Positions 28,260 to 36,848 of a stretch of DNA of 37,642 nt are shown here, piece by piece. Below the pieces are notes generated by a model. That model made no database searches, was not told where the DNA came from, and was given only the letters and a program-made list of their open reading frames with translations. The DNA is from JAFGCY01 sp964609245 (GTDB lineage: Bacteria > 4484-113 > JAFGCY01). The position numbers and the translations under genes are program-made. Location of the stretch: the NCBI GenBank assembly GCA_964609245.1, contig CAZSSB010000029.1, positions 1 to 37,642 on the forward strand, in the 5' to 3' direction. The stretch's first letter is position 1, and each line of letters starts with the position of its first letter.

Positions 28260-30956
28260 ATGAGCGTTTTTAGGATCTACAACAACCCGCTGGCGATTAA
28301 TGCCAACCGGAATCTGTCGATCACCGGCATGGCAATATCCAAATCGCTGGAGCGGCTGTCCAGCGGACTGCGCATCAACCGTGCCGCCGACGACGCGGCC
28401 GGCCTCTCGATCAGCGAGAAACTGCGTGCGCAGATCCGCGGACTGAACCGCGCCAGTGCCAACGCCCTGGACGGCATCAGCCTGATCCAGACGGCCGAGG
28501 GTGCGCTGAACGAGGTGCACTCGATCCTGCAGCGGATGCGCGAGCTGAGCGTGCAGGCGGCCAACGGGATCTACACCGCCGATGACCGCCAGGCGATCCA
28601 GCTGGAAGTCGGCCAGCTGGTCGACGAAATCGACCGGATTTCCCAGACCACGGAGTTCAACACCAAGACCCTGCTGGACGGCACGCTCGGCGCGCTGGTC
28701 AGCACCGACGACTACACCAAGGTGCGGGCCGCCGTGGTCGGCGAGGTCGGCAAGGGTGGCAACTTCATTATGAAGGCCGCAGCCACCACCACCGGCCAGC
28801 TGCAGGTACAGAAGACCGACGTCTTCGCCACCACGCTGACGGCCGACGCCGTCGGCCAGGTCAACTACCTCAACACGCTGCGCGCCGACGCGACGGTCGC
28901 CACCGCCGGTGGTGACGGGATCGGTAACACCGGCGTCTACATGATTGAGGTGGTCAACGATGCCAACGGCTCGGTAGCCGTGCAGAGTACCATCGACGGG
29001 ACATTCGTCGTCAGCAACGCGATCAGCACCGGCACCGGCGCGATCTCGCTGGGCCGTCTGCTGCAGGGTGAGGAGATCACCGACGGCGACAAGTTCATGC
29101 TGACGATCAACACGCCGACCGGCGTGACCACCGTCTCGGTGGCGATCTCGGTGGGAACCACGATGGTCAGCTTGGCCGCACTGTTCTCAGTTGCGCTGAC
29201 GGGCTACGTCAGCACTGCTACGGCGACGACCGGTGCGATCAGCCTCGGCATCTCGACCGCCGGTGTGACCGTGCTCAACACGCAGTTCATCGACGTTGAC
29301 GGCAGCGGCAGCGACCTGTACATCAGCTTCAGCAGTGCCGGCTACAGCAACAACCTGTACTCCGCCGCGTCCTACTCCTTCGTCAACAACGGCGCGGCGA
29401 TGACCGGAACCCTGGCCCAGGCCGCGGGTACCGGCACGCACTTCAGCATCGGCGATGCCAACACTGGTACGGTCAACATCCGCTTCGACGTGCGCTACGA
29501 CTGGGATTCGATCGAGGCGCTCACCACCACGCGCGCGACGGACACCTTCGCCTGGAGCCGCTACGGTGGCGGCAACAGCATCCAGGACTACGGGATGCTG
29601 TGGCAGACCGGTCCGGCCAGCGCCAACGGGACGTTCTTCGTCTCGGCGATTACGGCCCGCACCTACTCGGTGTTCGAGTTCGACAACTCCGCCTACAGCT
29701 CACTGGTGGCGGGTGGCATGGACCAGAACATCGCGATCCAGGCCTCGCGTGGCAACCTGATCAGCGACACCGCCGGCAACACGGTGTTCAGCGTCTCAGC
29801 GGCCTTTGAGGGCGCGGTCGGCAGCGTGCTTGAGAACGTGCACTTCACGGTCGATGGCATCATGCAGGCCGGTGAGACGGCGACCTTCAACGTCAGCACC
29901 AACAACGTGCTGACCGCCGACCAGCTCAACACGCTGATCAGCCTCAACCGCTTCCAGGAGTTCGGTGTCTTCAACGGGCGCAACACCGTCGAGCTGACGG
30001 TCTACCAGCGCGGCACCGACGCGGAGGTGACGGTCAATCTGTCCAAGAACGACACGTTCGAGGACATGGCGGGCAAGATCAGCCTCGCGATCTGGAACCC
30101 GGACGGCACCGGTGTGATCAACAGCGGGATCATCAACCCGAACTTCGCCCCCGACCTGGTGCACGTCAACACCATCGGGATGGCGAAGGGCACCATCTCG
30201 ATCACCACGCCGGTACCGGGCGCCGAGATTGTGTTCGCGGGCGATGAGTCGATCCTCAACGCGCTGAGCCTGATCGAGATCCGCGAGGGCATCTCGCCGG
30301 TCTACTCGGTCAGCGCGGTCAACGCGGAGACCGGCGTCACGGTCGGCTCCGTCGAGACCGACAGCAACGAGATCATCGGCCTGCTGCCCGGCCTCAAGGT
30401 GTTCTTCGACAACACCCTGGGCATGAAGCTCGATCCGCAGCCGCCGCTTGACGCCGCGGGCGGAACGAACAACATGACCAGCTTCGGCTACACCGCCGCC
30501 TTCGAGGCGCCGGTCATCTCGCTGACGGGCACGGTGGATGAGTTCTTCATCCACGTCGCCCCCCGCGAGTTCGTGCTGCAGATCGGCGCCAACGAGGGCC
30601 AGACCCTCTCCAGCGTGATCGGCGACATGAGTGCCGAGGCGCTGGGCGTCGAGGGCCTGCTGGTTGTGACCAGCGAGCTGGCCCAGGAGTCGATCAGCAT
30701 CGTCGACCAGGCGATCGCCGCGGTCAGCAACCAGCGGTCCCGCCTGGGCGCCATCCAGAACCGCCTCGAAAGCACCATCCGCAACCTGGATGTGGCAGCC
30801 GAGAACCTGACGGCCTCGGAAAGCCGCATTCGCGACGCGGACATCGCCGTCGAGACGGTCACCATGACCCGCAACCAGATCCTGATGCAGTCCGGCCTGG
30901 CGGCCTTGTCGCAGGCCAACCAGCTGCCGCAGGTCGTGTTGCAGCTGCTCGGTTAG
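28260..30956 (+). CDS. fliC: Flagellin with very large central domain (898 aa)
   Basis: Flagellin is exported by the flagellar type III apparatus and polymerises into the filament. The N-terminal D0/D1 region (about 1-143) is canonical: SLERLSSGLRINRAADDAAG, then QTAEGALNEVHSILQRMREL and FNTKTLLDG. The C-terminal D1/D0 region (about 805-898) has AVSNQRSRLGAIQNRL, ENLTASESRIRDAD and an ending NQLPQVVLQLLG. LQIGANEGQTL just before it is also typical. The roughly 650-residue central part, rich in Thr, Ser, Ala and Val, would form large surface domains; most flagellins have 270-500 residues in total. The start is the ATG at 28260 with AAGGAGG nine bases upstream. A hairpin terminator follows. No other flagellar structural gene is in the window. 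Confidence 0.96.
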   Translation: MSVFRIYNNPLAINANRNLSITGMAISKSLERLSSGLRINRAADDAAGLSISEKLRAQIRGLNRASANALDGISLIQTAEGALNEVHSILQRMRELSVQAANGIYTADDRQAIQLEVGQLVDEIDRISQTTEFNTKTLLDGTLGALVSTDDYTKVRAAVVGEVGKGGNFIMKAAATTTGQLQVQKTDVFATTLTADAVGQVNYLNTLRADATVATAGGDGIGNTGVYMIEVVNDANGSVAVQSTIDGTFVVSNAISTGTGAISLGRLLQGEEITDGDKFMLTINTPTGVTTVSVAISVGTTMVSLAALFSVALTGYVSTATATTGAISLGISTAGVTVLNTQFIDVDGSGSDLYISFSSAGYSNNLYSAASYSFVNNGAAMTGTLAQAAGTGTHFSIGDANTGTVNIRFDVRYDWDSIEALTTTRATDTFAWSRYGGGNSIQDYGMLWQTGPASANGTFFVSAITARTYSVFEFDNSAYSSLVAGGMDQNIAIQASRGNLISDTAGNTVFSVSAAFEGAVGSVLENVHFTVDGIMQAGETATFNVSTNNVLTADQLNTLISLNRFQEFGVFNGRNTVELTVYQRGTDAEVTVNLSKNDTFEDMAGKISLAIWNPDGTGVINSGIINPNFAPDLVHVNTIGMAKGTISITTPVPGAEIVFAGDESILNALSLIEIREGISPVYSVSAVNAETGVTVGSVETDSNEIIGLLPGLKVFFDNTLGMKLDPQPPLDAAGGTNNMTSFGYTAAFEAPVISLTGTVDEFFIHVAPREFVLQIGANEGQTLSSVIGDMSAEALGVEGLLVVTSELAQESISIVDQAIAAVSNQRSRLGAIQNRLESTIRNLDVAAENLTASESRIRDADIAVETVTMTRNQILMQSGLAALSQANQLPQVVLQLLG

Positions 30957-30984
30957 TCAGCCGACTACGGCTAGCCGTGACATG

Positions 30985-31020
30985 GGGAGTCCCGGCCCGG
31001 CCGGGGCTCCCTTTGTCGTT
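30985..31020 (+). terminator. Intrinsic terminator of flagellin
   Basis: GGGAGTCCCGGC pairs with the downstream GCCGGGGCTCCC (one G-T pair) around a very short loop, followed by TTTGTCGTTT. It begins 28 bases after the flagellin stop codon. Confidence 0.75.
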
Positions 31021-31058
31021 TGACGGCTGTGCCTCGTGCGCGAACAGGCCTGGCATGG

Positions 31059-31064
31059 TAGAAT
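31059..31064 (+). promoter_or_regulatory. Putative extended -10 element (TGG-TAGAAT)
   Basis: Predicted transcription start near 31071, giving a short leader with GAGGA before the GTG at 31087. Confidence 0.5.
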
Positions 31065-31086
31065 CGGCACCGAGGAAGTGAAGGCG

Positions 31087-32559
31087 GTGTGGCGCGCAAT
31101 AGCCGGCATCGTCCTGGCGCTGGTGCTTAGCGCGCAGAGCGTCTGGGCGATTACCTACGACGAAATCCCGGATGATGTCCGGCGGCGGCTGCCGGAGATG
31201 GTCCTGCGGCTCGTCGACCCGGCGGCGCTGGCGGCGCTGACCGTCGACGACTTGCGCGAATTCGCCGATGCCTATGAGGAGGGGCGGCTGCGGTTCGTCG
31301 CCGACGTGCAGGTCGAGGCCGCCAGCGGGCCGCTGAAACCCGAACTGGCGATCCTGCTGCTCCAGGTCCCCCGCGGAGCGCCCTACGTGGAGAGCCGCTT
31401 CGTGCGGCTGGCCAAGCAGGCTTACGGCCGCGGCATCTTCAGCAGCCTGGAGTGGGCGGCCTACCCGAATCAGGACGGCTCGGTCGACATCCACTTGTGG
31501 TACAGCTCGCGCAGGAGCAGCTTCTGGGCACCGGACGGCAGCTACGACGCGCTGGCCGGCTGGCTGGCCGGCGTGCGCTACGAGGACCTGTACTACGGCG
31601 GTGAGAACAAGCAGCTGAAAGCCGCCGTGATGTTCAACGAGGAGTACACCGATGAGGTCAATGTCCGCGCCTCGTGGGCGGACAACACGCTGAATGGAGG
31701 GCACAGCGGCTACAGCGTGGCGGCCTCGCTGCGCAGCGACTGGCGGCGGCGGATGAAGTTCACCACCAACCAGGTCAACCTGCGCCAGCGGGTGGCGCGG
31801 CTGGATACGGGCTACTCGTGGTTCGGCCAGCGGCTGGGGGAACTCGACGGCTCGCTGACGCTCGGGGCCGGCGTCTATGACCAGGACCACTTCGTGATCG
31901 CCGTCAGCGAGGAGCTGGAGGAAGGGCTGCCGCGCACGGATTTCGACCAGGCCGGCACGGCGGGCTACCTGAGCCTGGCGTTTTCCAGCAGCGAGTCCGA
32001 CATGAGTTTCACCCCGCGGGACGGCCACTTCTACCAGCTGAAGGCCGACGGCCACGGCGGGGCCTTCGACTTCTCGCGGCTGACAATCGATCTGCGGCGC
32101 TACGTGCCGGCGCCGAATATCCTCGGCTACGTGCCACCGCCGGTCTGCGACGGTGAGCGGATGAACATCCGCCATCAGTTCCCGACCGCCTCCCTGGCCT
32201 TCCAGCTGCAGGCGCGCATGGCCGACGGCGACGTGCCTTACTCCGAGGAGGTCCGGATCGGCCGCTCGGACGTTGCTCGGGGGCTGCCCTGGGACCAGTA
32301 CGTGGGCACCAAGCTGGTGGCCGGCCGCGCCGAGTACCGCTTCAACATCGACCGGAGCGGCGAAAGCGAGCTGTTCGTCTTCTGCGACCACGCCGCCGTT
32401 GGCGAGACGTTCGACGACCTCGAGAGCTTCCACACCTACGGCATCGGCGGTGTGTTCAAGGTCCCGATCTACGGTGGGATCAAGCTCGGCGCCTACTACG
32501 GCGGCAGCTTCGACCATGAGGACAGCGGCTACGGCCTGGTCTTCGGCTACCAGTTCTAG
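31087..32559 (+). CDS. BamA/TamA-like outer-membrane barrel protein (about 490 aa)
   Basis: The start chosen is the GTG at 31087, giving a signal peptide ending SAQSVWA with GAGGA ten bases upstream; the GTG at 31078 is almost as good, and the farthest GTG (31036) precedes the promoter. After the signal there is one POTRA-like unit (about 85-145; SRFVRLAKQAYGRGIFSSLE) and a barrel domain of about 340 residues made of alternating aromatic strands. Near the C-terminus GRSDVARGLPWDQYVG resembles the conserved VRG(F/Y) motif of the Omp85 superfamily, and the protein ends GYGLVFGYQF with the terminal aromatic residue expected of outer-membrane barrels. It is shorter than true BamA (five POTRA domains, about 800 aa), so an accessory Omp85 protein is likelier. 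It is good evidence for an outer membrane. Confidence 0.82.
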   Translation: MWRAIAGIVLALVLSAQSVWAITYDEIPDDVRRRLPEMVLRLVDPAALAALTVDDLREFADAYEEGRLRFVADVQVEAASGPLKPELAILLLQVPRGAPYVESRFVRLAKQAYGRGIFSSLEWAAYPNQDGSVDIHLWYSSRRSSFWAPDGSYDALAGWLAGVRYEDLYYGGENKQLKAAVMFNEEYTDEVNVRASWADNTLNGGHSGYSVAASLRSDWRRRMKFTTNQVNLRQRVARLDTGYSWFGQRLGELDGSLTLGAGVYDQDHFVIAVSEELEEGLPRTDFDQAGTAGYLSLAFSSSESDMSFTPRDGHFYQLKADGHGGAFDFSRLTIDLRRYVPAPNILGYVPPPVCDGERMNIRHQFPTASLAFQLQARMADGDVPYSEEVRIGRSDVARGLPWDQYVGTKLVAGRAEYRFNIDRSGESELFVFCDHAAVGETFDDLESFHTYGIGGVFKVPIYGGIKLGAYYGGSFDHEDSGYGLVFGYQF

Positions 32560-32580
32560 TGCGGCGCCCGGTCTCAGCGG

Positions 32581-32586
32581 TAAACT
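32581..32586 (+). promoter_or_regulatory. Putative -10 element of mutL (TAAACT), leaderless
   Basis: A four-of-six match, but at precisely the same distance (six intervening bases) from the GTG start at 32593 as the perfect TATAAT elements of this window. Transcription would begin on the start codon. Confidence 0.4.
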
Positions 32587-32592
32587 AGCTCC

Positions 32593-34455
32593 GTGACCGG
32601 CGACATCCTCCCAGACATCGCGCCCCTGCCGCCCGACGAGGTGGAGAAGATCTGTGCGGGCGAGGTCGTCGAGCGGCCGCTCAGCGTGGTCAAGGAGCTG
32701 ATCGAGAATGCGCTCGACGCCGGCGCGACCCAGGTCACCATCGAGTTGGAGGACGGCGGCAAGCAGCTGGTGCGCGTGACCGACAACGGGCAGGGCATGG
32801 CCTACGACCAGCTGCCGCTGGCGGTCCGGCCGCACCATACCAGCAAGATCCGCTGCCTGGATGATGTCTTCGCGCTGACCACGCTGGGCTTTCGCGGTGA
32901 GGCTCTCAGCAGCATCGCGGCGGTCGCCAAGCTCCAGCTGACCAGCCGCCCGTCCGGCGCCGAACTGGGCGGGCGGATCGAGGTCCACGGTGGCCGACTG
33001 CTCAGCCACGCCCGTGCCAATCTGCAGCCGGGCACCGAGGTGCAAGTCCGCGAGCTGTTCTTCAACACACCGGCGCGGCTCAAGTTCCTGAAGAGCCGCC
33101 AGTCCGAGACCAGCCAGGTCAGCGCGCTGCTCAGCGCCTACGCGCTGGCGTTTCCCGAAGTCCGCTGGCGGCTCGCAAGCCAGGGGCGCACGCTGCTCAG
33201 CACCGATGGCGACGGCGACCTGCGCGCCGCACTGGCGGGCCTGCTGGGAGCGGAGGCGGGTGGTCACCTGACGCCCGTCAGCTTCGAGTTTCCACCCAGC
33301 GGCGTCAGCGGCTACATCAGCGATCCCCAGTATCATCGCCACAACCGTCAGCGGCAGTGGTACTTCGTCAACCGCCGGCCGGTGGCCAACAAGCTGCTCT
33401 ACAAGGCGGTCGACGACGCGGTGCGCGAGTTCCTCAGTGCGGGCAAGTTCCCGCTGGGCGCCTTCCTGCTGGAGCTGCCGCCCGAGGAGATCGACGTCAA
33501 CGTGCATCCGATGAAGCGCGAGGTGAGCTTCGCCCAGCCGCAGGCGGTCTACAGCCTACTAAGCACCGCGGTGCGCCGCGCCCTGGGCGCGGTCGCCGCC
33601 GAGCGCCAGCGCAGCCTGACCAGCGGCCTGGCCGCCGCAGTTGAACCTGCCCGTCGGCCCACCGTCGAGCGCGACGCACCGCCCGGCTTTCGGGCCGTGC
33701 CCCTGCACTTCGAGGGCGATCCGATTCCCGCGGCCGCCCAGCCGCTCGACCCCCCGAACCAACCAACGCTGGACTTCCCCGCCCGCGACCGGCGGGCTGC
33801 GCCGACTGAACCGCTCGTCTCAATTGGACCAACAGAGATAACCGGCGAGTCTCAGTCTCAACAGCCAGACCTCGACCTGGGTCTGGGCTTGATCGCGCAG
33901 GTAGCCGGCTGCTTCCTGGTGGCGGCGACGGATGAGGACATCTACCTCATCGACCAGCACGCGGCGCACGAGCGGATTCTGTTCGAGCAACTCAACGCAC
34001 GCGCCGCGGTGGATCCGGCGCGCCAGGCGCGGCAAACGCTGCTGTTTCCCCTGGTGCTGCGGTTGAGTCCGGCCGAACTCGAGCGGGTCGCGGACTGGCA
34101 GCAGGCACTGGCGGTGCTCGGCTTCGGCTGCCGGCTCGAGGCCGGGTCGGGCCTGGAGGTCACCGAGGTGCCGCTGGAGCTGGCGGGCAGTCTCAGTGCG
34201 GAACTGCTGGAGGGGGCGGTCAGCGAAGTCCTGGAGCAGGGAGACAGTTCGACGCTGGCGCAGCAGGCCAAGGAACTGGCCGCGGCGCTGGCCTGCCGCG
34301 CGGCGGTCAAGGCCGGCCAGCGACTGGCGCCCGACGAGCGCTACGCCCTCGTCCAGCAGTTGCTGGCGCGCCAGGCGAGCCTGAGCTGCCCCCACGGGCG
34401 GCCGACGGTGGTGCGGCTGGGCCGGGCCGAACTGGAACGGATTTTCCTTCGCTGA
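32593..34455 (+). CDS. mutL: DNA mismatch repair protein MutL (endonuclease type)
   Basis: MutL links mismatch recognition by MutS to strand removal. The N-terminal GHKL ATPase has catalytic E35 and N39 in KELIENALDAGA, DNGQGM (64-69) and TLGFRGEALSSI (97-108). After a Pro-rich linker (about 350-425), the C-terminal dimerisation domain carries DQHAAHERILFE (454-465), the DQHA(X)2E(X)4E metal motif of endonuclease-active MutL, together with ACRAAVKAG and CPHGRP. The protein therefore probably nicks DNA itself, as in bacteria that lack MutH. The length of 620 residues is normal. The GTG start has no ribosome site and follows the leaderless pattern. MutS is not in this window. Confidence 0.96.
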   Translation: MTGDILPDIAPLPPDEVEKICAGEVVERPLSVVKELIENALDAGATQVTIELEDGGKQLVRVTDNGQGMAYDQLPLAVRPHHTSKIRCLDDVFALTTLGFRGEALSSIAAVAKLQLTSRPSGAELGGRIEVHGGRLLSHARANLQPGTEVQVRELFFNTPARLKFLKSRQSETSQVSALLSAYALAFPEVRWRLASQGRTLLSTDGDGDLRAALAGLLGAEAGGHLTPVSFEFPPSGVSGYISDPQYHRHNRQRQWYFVNRRPVANKLLYKAVDDAVREFLSAGKFPLGAFLLELPPEEIDVNVHPMKREVSFAQPQAVYSLLSTAVRRALGAVAAERQRSLTSGLAAAVEPARRPTVERDAPPGFRAVPLHFEGDPIPAAAQPLDPPNQPTLDFPARDRRAAPTEPLVSIGPTEITGESQSQQPDLDLGLGLIAQVAGCFLVAATDEDIYLIDQHAAHERILFEQLNARAAVDPARQARQTLLFPLVLRLSPAELERVADWQQALAVLGFGCRLEAGSGLEVTEVPLELAGSLSAELLEGAVSEVLEQGDSSTLAQQAKELAAALACRAAVKAGQRLAPDERYALVQQLLARQASLSCPHGRPTVVRLGRAELERIFLR

Positions 34456-34483
34456 GACTGAGACGCAATTAACCAGTCTGCTG

Positions 34484-34489
34484 TATAAT
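34484..34489 (+). promoter_or_regulatory. Putative -10 element of the Fur-family gene (TATAAT), leaderless
   Basis: A perfect TATAAT is six bases before the ATG at 34496, so transcription should begin on the A of the start codon. Confidence 0.65.
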
Positions 34490-34495
34490 TGAGAC

Positions 34496-34999
34496 ATGCC
34501 GGATTCGAAACGCAAGAGCGGGCTGACCAATCACTATCAGGAACGGATGCGTGAGCGCTTCTACCGCATCCTGCTGGAGCAGAATCTCAAGCTGACCAAG
34601 CCGCGCAAGGCGATGATCGACCTGCTGCTCAGGCGGCGCGGTTGGCACTTCCAGGCCGAGGACGTGCTGCAGCAGCTCAACGAGAAGACCCCCGGGGTGG
34701 TTAGCCGCGCGACGGTTTATCGGACACTGGAGTTAATGGTCGGGTCGGGGATCCTGGCCAAGACCCGCGTGCACGAGAACAGCTATCGCTACGAACTGGC
34801 CGATGCAGAGGGCCATCACCACCACCTGGTGGACGTCGGCAGCGGCCGCGTGGTGGAGTTCACCGGGGACAAGGAACTACACCGGATGCTGAAGCGGATC
34901 TGCCGGGAGAACGGCTTCGAGGAGAGCTACCACGTGCTGGAGGTCTTCGGCAGCTTCACGCGCAAGCCTGAAGCGGGCCGCGGCGGCGGCCGCAGGTAG
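34496..34999 (+). CDS. Fur-family transcriptional regulator
   Basis: The 167-residue protein has the Fur winged helix (LTKPRKAMIDLLLRRRGWHF; SRATVYRTLELMVGSGIL, about 33-88) and the dimer/metal domain beginning with EGHHHHLVDV (105-114). Family members sense iron, zinc, manganese or peroxide and repress uptake or defence genes. The His-rich regulatory site is kept, but the usual LxC..C pair after the histidines is replaced by Val and Ser (LVDVGSGRVVEF), and there is no second CxxC near the C-terminus; the only cysteine is C136. The structural zinc site is therefore missing. The C-terminal tail is Arg/Gly-rich. Which metal it senses cannot be told. It has its own leaderless promoter. Confidence 0.92.
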   Translation: MPDSKRKSGLTNHYQERMRERFYRILLEQNLKLTKPRKAMIDLLLRRRGWHFQAEDVLQQLNEKTPGVVSRATVYRTLELMVGSGILAKTRVHENSYRYELADAEGHHHHLVDVGSGRVVEFTGDKELHRMLKRICRENGFEESYHVLEVFGSFTRKPEAGRGGGRR

Positions 35000-35056
35000 G
35001 CGGCACAGCTGTCCGAACGCGGGCCTGTGCATCTAGCGTCCAGGCGAGGCGCGAAG

Positions 35057-35062
35057 TAGAAT
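35057..35062 (+). promoter_or_regulatory. Putative -10 element of the gcv operon (TAGAAT)
   Basis: Predicted transcription start near 35069 gives a 23-base leader with AGGGGTGAT. I see no glycine-riboswitch-like structure in the 92 bases before gcvH. Confidence 0.5.
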
Positions 35063-35091
35063 AGAGCGGCACTTCATGACAGGGGTGATCC

Positions 35092-35460
35092 GTGGCGACG
35101 ACATATTACTCGAAGAACCATGAGTACATCCGCGAGGAGGATGGCACCTACGTGCTGGGCATCAGCGAGTTTGCCCAGAAGGAACTCGGTGACATCACCT
35201 ACGTTGAGTTGCCGGCCGTCGGGGCAGAGTTCGCCGGGGGCGACGTCTGCTGCACCGTGGAGTCGGTCAAGGCGGTAGCCGAGGTCTATGCCCCGGTCGC
35301 GCTCAAGGCCGTAGCGGTCAACGAGGCGCTCGAGGACCGGCCGGAACTGGTCAATGAGGCGGCCCAGGGCGACGGTTGGCTGCTGAAGGTCGAGCTGGTG
35401 GACGCTGGTGCGCTGGCGGAGCTGATGGACCAGGCGGCCTACGACGCGATGGAGAAGTAG
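35092..35460 (+). CDS. gcvH: Glycine cleavage system H protein
   Basis: The lipoyl-bearing shuttle protein of glycine cleavage carries the aminomethyl group between the P, T and L proteins. The 122-residue protein has YSKNHEYIREEDGTYVLGIS at the N-terminus, GDITYVELP, and the lipoylation site ESVKAVAEVYAP with K60 as the modified lysine. The GTG start at 35092 has AGGGGTG about seven bases upstream. It is first in the operon gcvH-gcvPA-gcvPB, with a 26-base gap to gcvPA. A gcvT gene is not present upstream and may lie elsewhere. Confidence 0.96.
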   Translation: MATTYYSKNHEYIREEDGTYVLGISEFAQKELGDITYVELPAVGAEFAGGDVCCTVESVKAVAEVYAPVALKAVAVNEALEDRPELVNEAAQGDGWLLKVELVDAGALAELMDQAAYDAMEK

Positions 35461-35486
35461 CACACAGTCTGCAAGGAGAACTGTCC

Positions 35487-36848
35487 ATGACTTTCGTTCC
35501 GCACACGTCGGAGCAACGCGCGCAGATGCTGGCCGCAATCGGCGCGAGCAGCATCGAGGACCTGTTGGATGTGGTGCCGGCCGAGCTCAGGCTGGGCCAC
35601 GATCTGGCGGTGCCGCCGGCGGTCGGCGAAGTGGAGCTGGCCCAGGCGGCGGAAGCGGTGCTCGGCGGCAATCGACGCATCCCGCTCAGCCGAGTCTTCG
35701 CCGGCGGCGGTGTCTATCCGCATCACGTGCCGGCGGTCGTGGACGAACTCAGCCACCGCGGCGAGTTCTACACGGCCTACACACCCTACCAGCCGGAGAT
35801 CAGCCAGGGGATGCTGCAGTGCATCTACGAGTATCAGAGCTACATCTGCCTGCTGACCGGCATGGACGTCAGCAACGCCAGCAGCTATGACGGCGGCACG
35901 GCGCTGGCCGACGCCGTGCTGATGGCCGTGAACCAGGCCAAGGGCCGGCGCCAGCGGGTGGTGTTCGCCCCGCGCGTCGATCCCCAGGCGCGCGAGGTGG
36001 TGGCCACCTACAACCTGGGGATGGAAGCCGAACTGGCAGCCGTGCCGTCCGGGGACGGGGAAGACGGCGCGCTGACGGCGATGCTGGACGAAAACACCGC
36101 CTGCGTGGTGTTCCAGTACCCGGACTGTCTCGGCTATCTGGATGCGGACCTCGAGCAGCGCATCGCCGCGGTGCACGAGCACGGGGCGCTGGCGGTGGTG
36201 CTGTTCTATCCGTTCGCCGCCGGACTGGTCAGGACTCCCGGCGAGCTGGGGGCGGACATCGTCTGCGGCGAGGCCCAGTGTCTGGGCAACCCGATGGGTT
36301 TCGGCGGACCGCTGCTGGGGCTGCTGGCCTGCCGCGAAAAACTGGTGCGCATGCTGCCGGGGCGGCTGATCGGCCGCACCGTCTGCGAGCGCGACGGTGG
36401 GGAGGGCGAGGGTTTCGTCATGACGCTCCAGGCTCGCGAGCAGCACATCCGTCGTGGTCGCGCCAACAGCAACATCTGCTCCAATGAGGCGCTGCTGGCG
36501 CTTAGAACCTGTATCTACATGAGCGCCATCGGCCGCCAGGGCTTCACACAGCTGGCCGGGCTCTGCCACGAGAACGCGCAGTGCGCCCACGACTACCTGC
36601 TTGAGCTGCCGGGCGTAGAGGACTACCGGCCGCAAAGCCGGTTCTTCAACGAATTCACGCTGCGCTTCCCGCCGGGCAAGCGCGACGCGGTCTACGAGGC
36701 AGCGCTGGAGCGCAACATGCTGGCGGGCATCAAGCCGGATGGCGGGGACGACGACGGCCTGGCCGACTGCCTGACTTTCGCCTTCACCGAGGTCCACCAC
36801 AAGGAAGAAATCCTGGAGTTGGTCAGCTGCATCAAGGAGGTGCTGTGA
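35487..36848 (+). CDS. gcvPA: Glycine dehydrogenase (decarboxylating), subunit 1
   Basis: The P protein is split here into two polypeptides, as in many bacteria and archaea. Subunit 1 (453 residues) begins MTFVPHTSEQRAQML and contains SRVFAGGGVYPHHVPAVVDE, the stretch from TAYTPYQPEISQG to YEYQ, and GEAQCLGNPMGFGGP, all hallmarks of this subunit. Together with subunit 2 it binds pyridoxal phosphate and decarboxylates glycine, loading the residue on GcvH. The start is the ATG at 35487 with AAGGAG about eight bases upstream; the open frame extends upstream into gcvH but without homology. Its TGA overlaps the gcvPB ATG by one base (TGATG). Confidence 0.96.
   Translation: MTFVPHTSEQRAQMLAAIGASSIEDLLDVVPAELRLGHDLAVPPAVGEVELAQAAEAVLGGNRRIPLSRVFAGGGVYPHHVPAVVDELSHRGEFYTAYTPYQPEISQGMLQCIYEYQSYICLLTGMDVSNASSYDGGTALADAVLMAVNQAKGRRQRVVFAPRVDPQAREVVATYNLGMEAELAAVPSGDGEDGALTAMLDENTACVVFQYPDCLGYLDADLEQRIAAVHEHGALAVVLFYPFAAGLVRTPGELGADIVCGEAQCLGNPMGFGGPLLGLLACREKLVRMLPGRLIGRTVCERDGGEGEGFVMTLQAREQHIRRGRANSNICSNEALLALRTCIYMSAIGRQGFTQLAGLCHENAQCAHDYLLELPGVEDYRPQSRFFNEFTLRFPPGKRDAVYEAALERNMLAGIKPDGGDDDGLADCLTFAFTEVHHKEEILELVSCIKEVL

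Noticed and set aside
30859..33507. 882-codon minus-strand open frame opposite the BamA-like and mutL genes
   Set aside because: A shadow frame typical of GC-rich DNA. Its translation is low-complexity Arg/Ala/Val/Asp without motifs, while the plus strand encodes clear families.
35000..35091. Glycine riboswitch before gcvH
   Set aside because: Only 92 bases separate the genes and the promoter candidate leaves a 23-base leader, too short for an aptamer.
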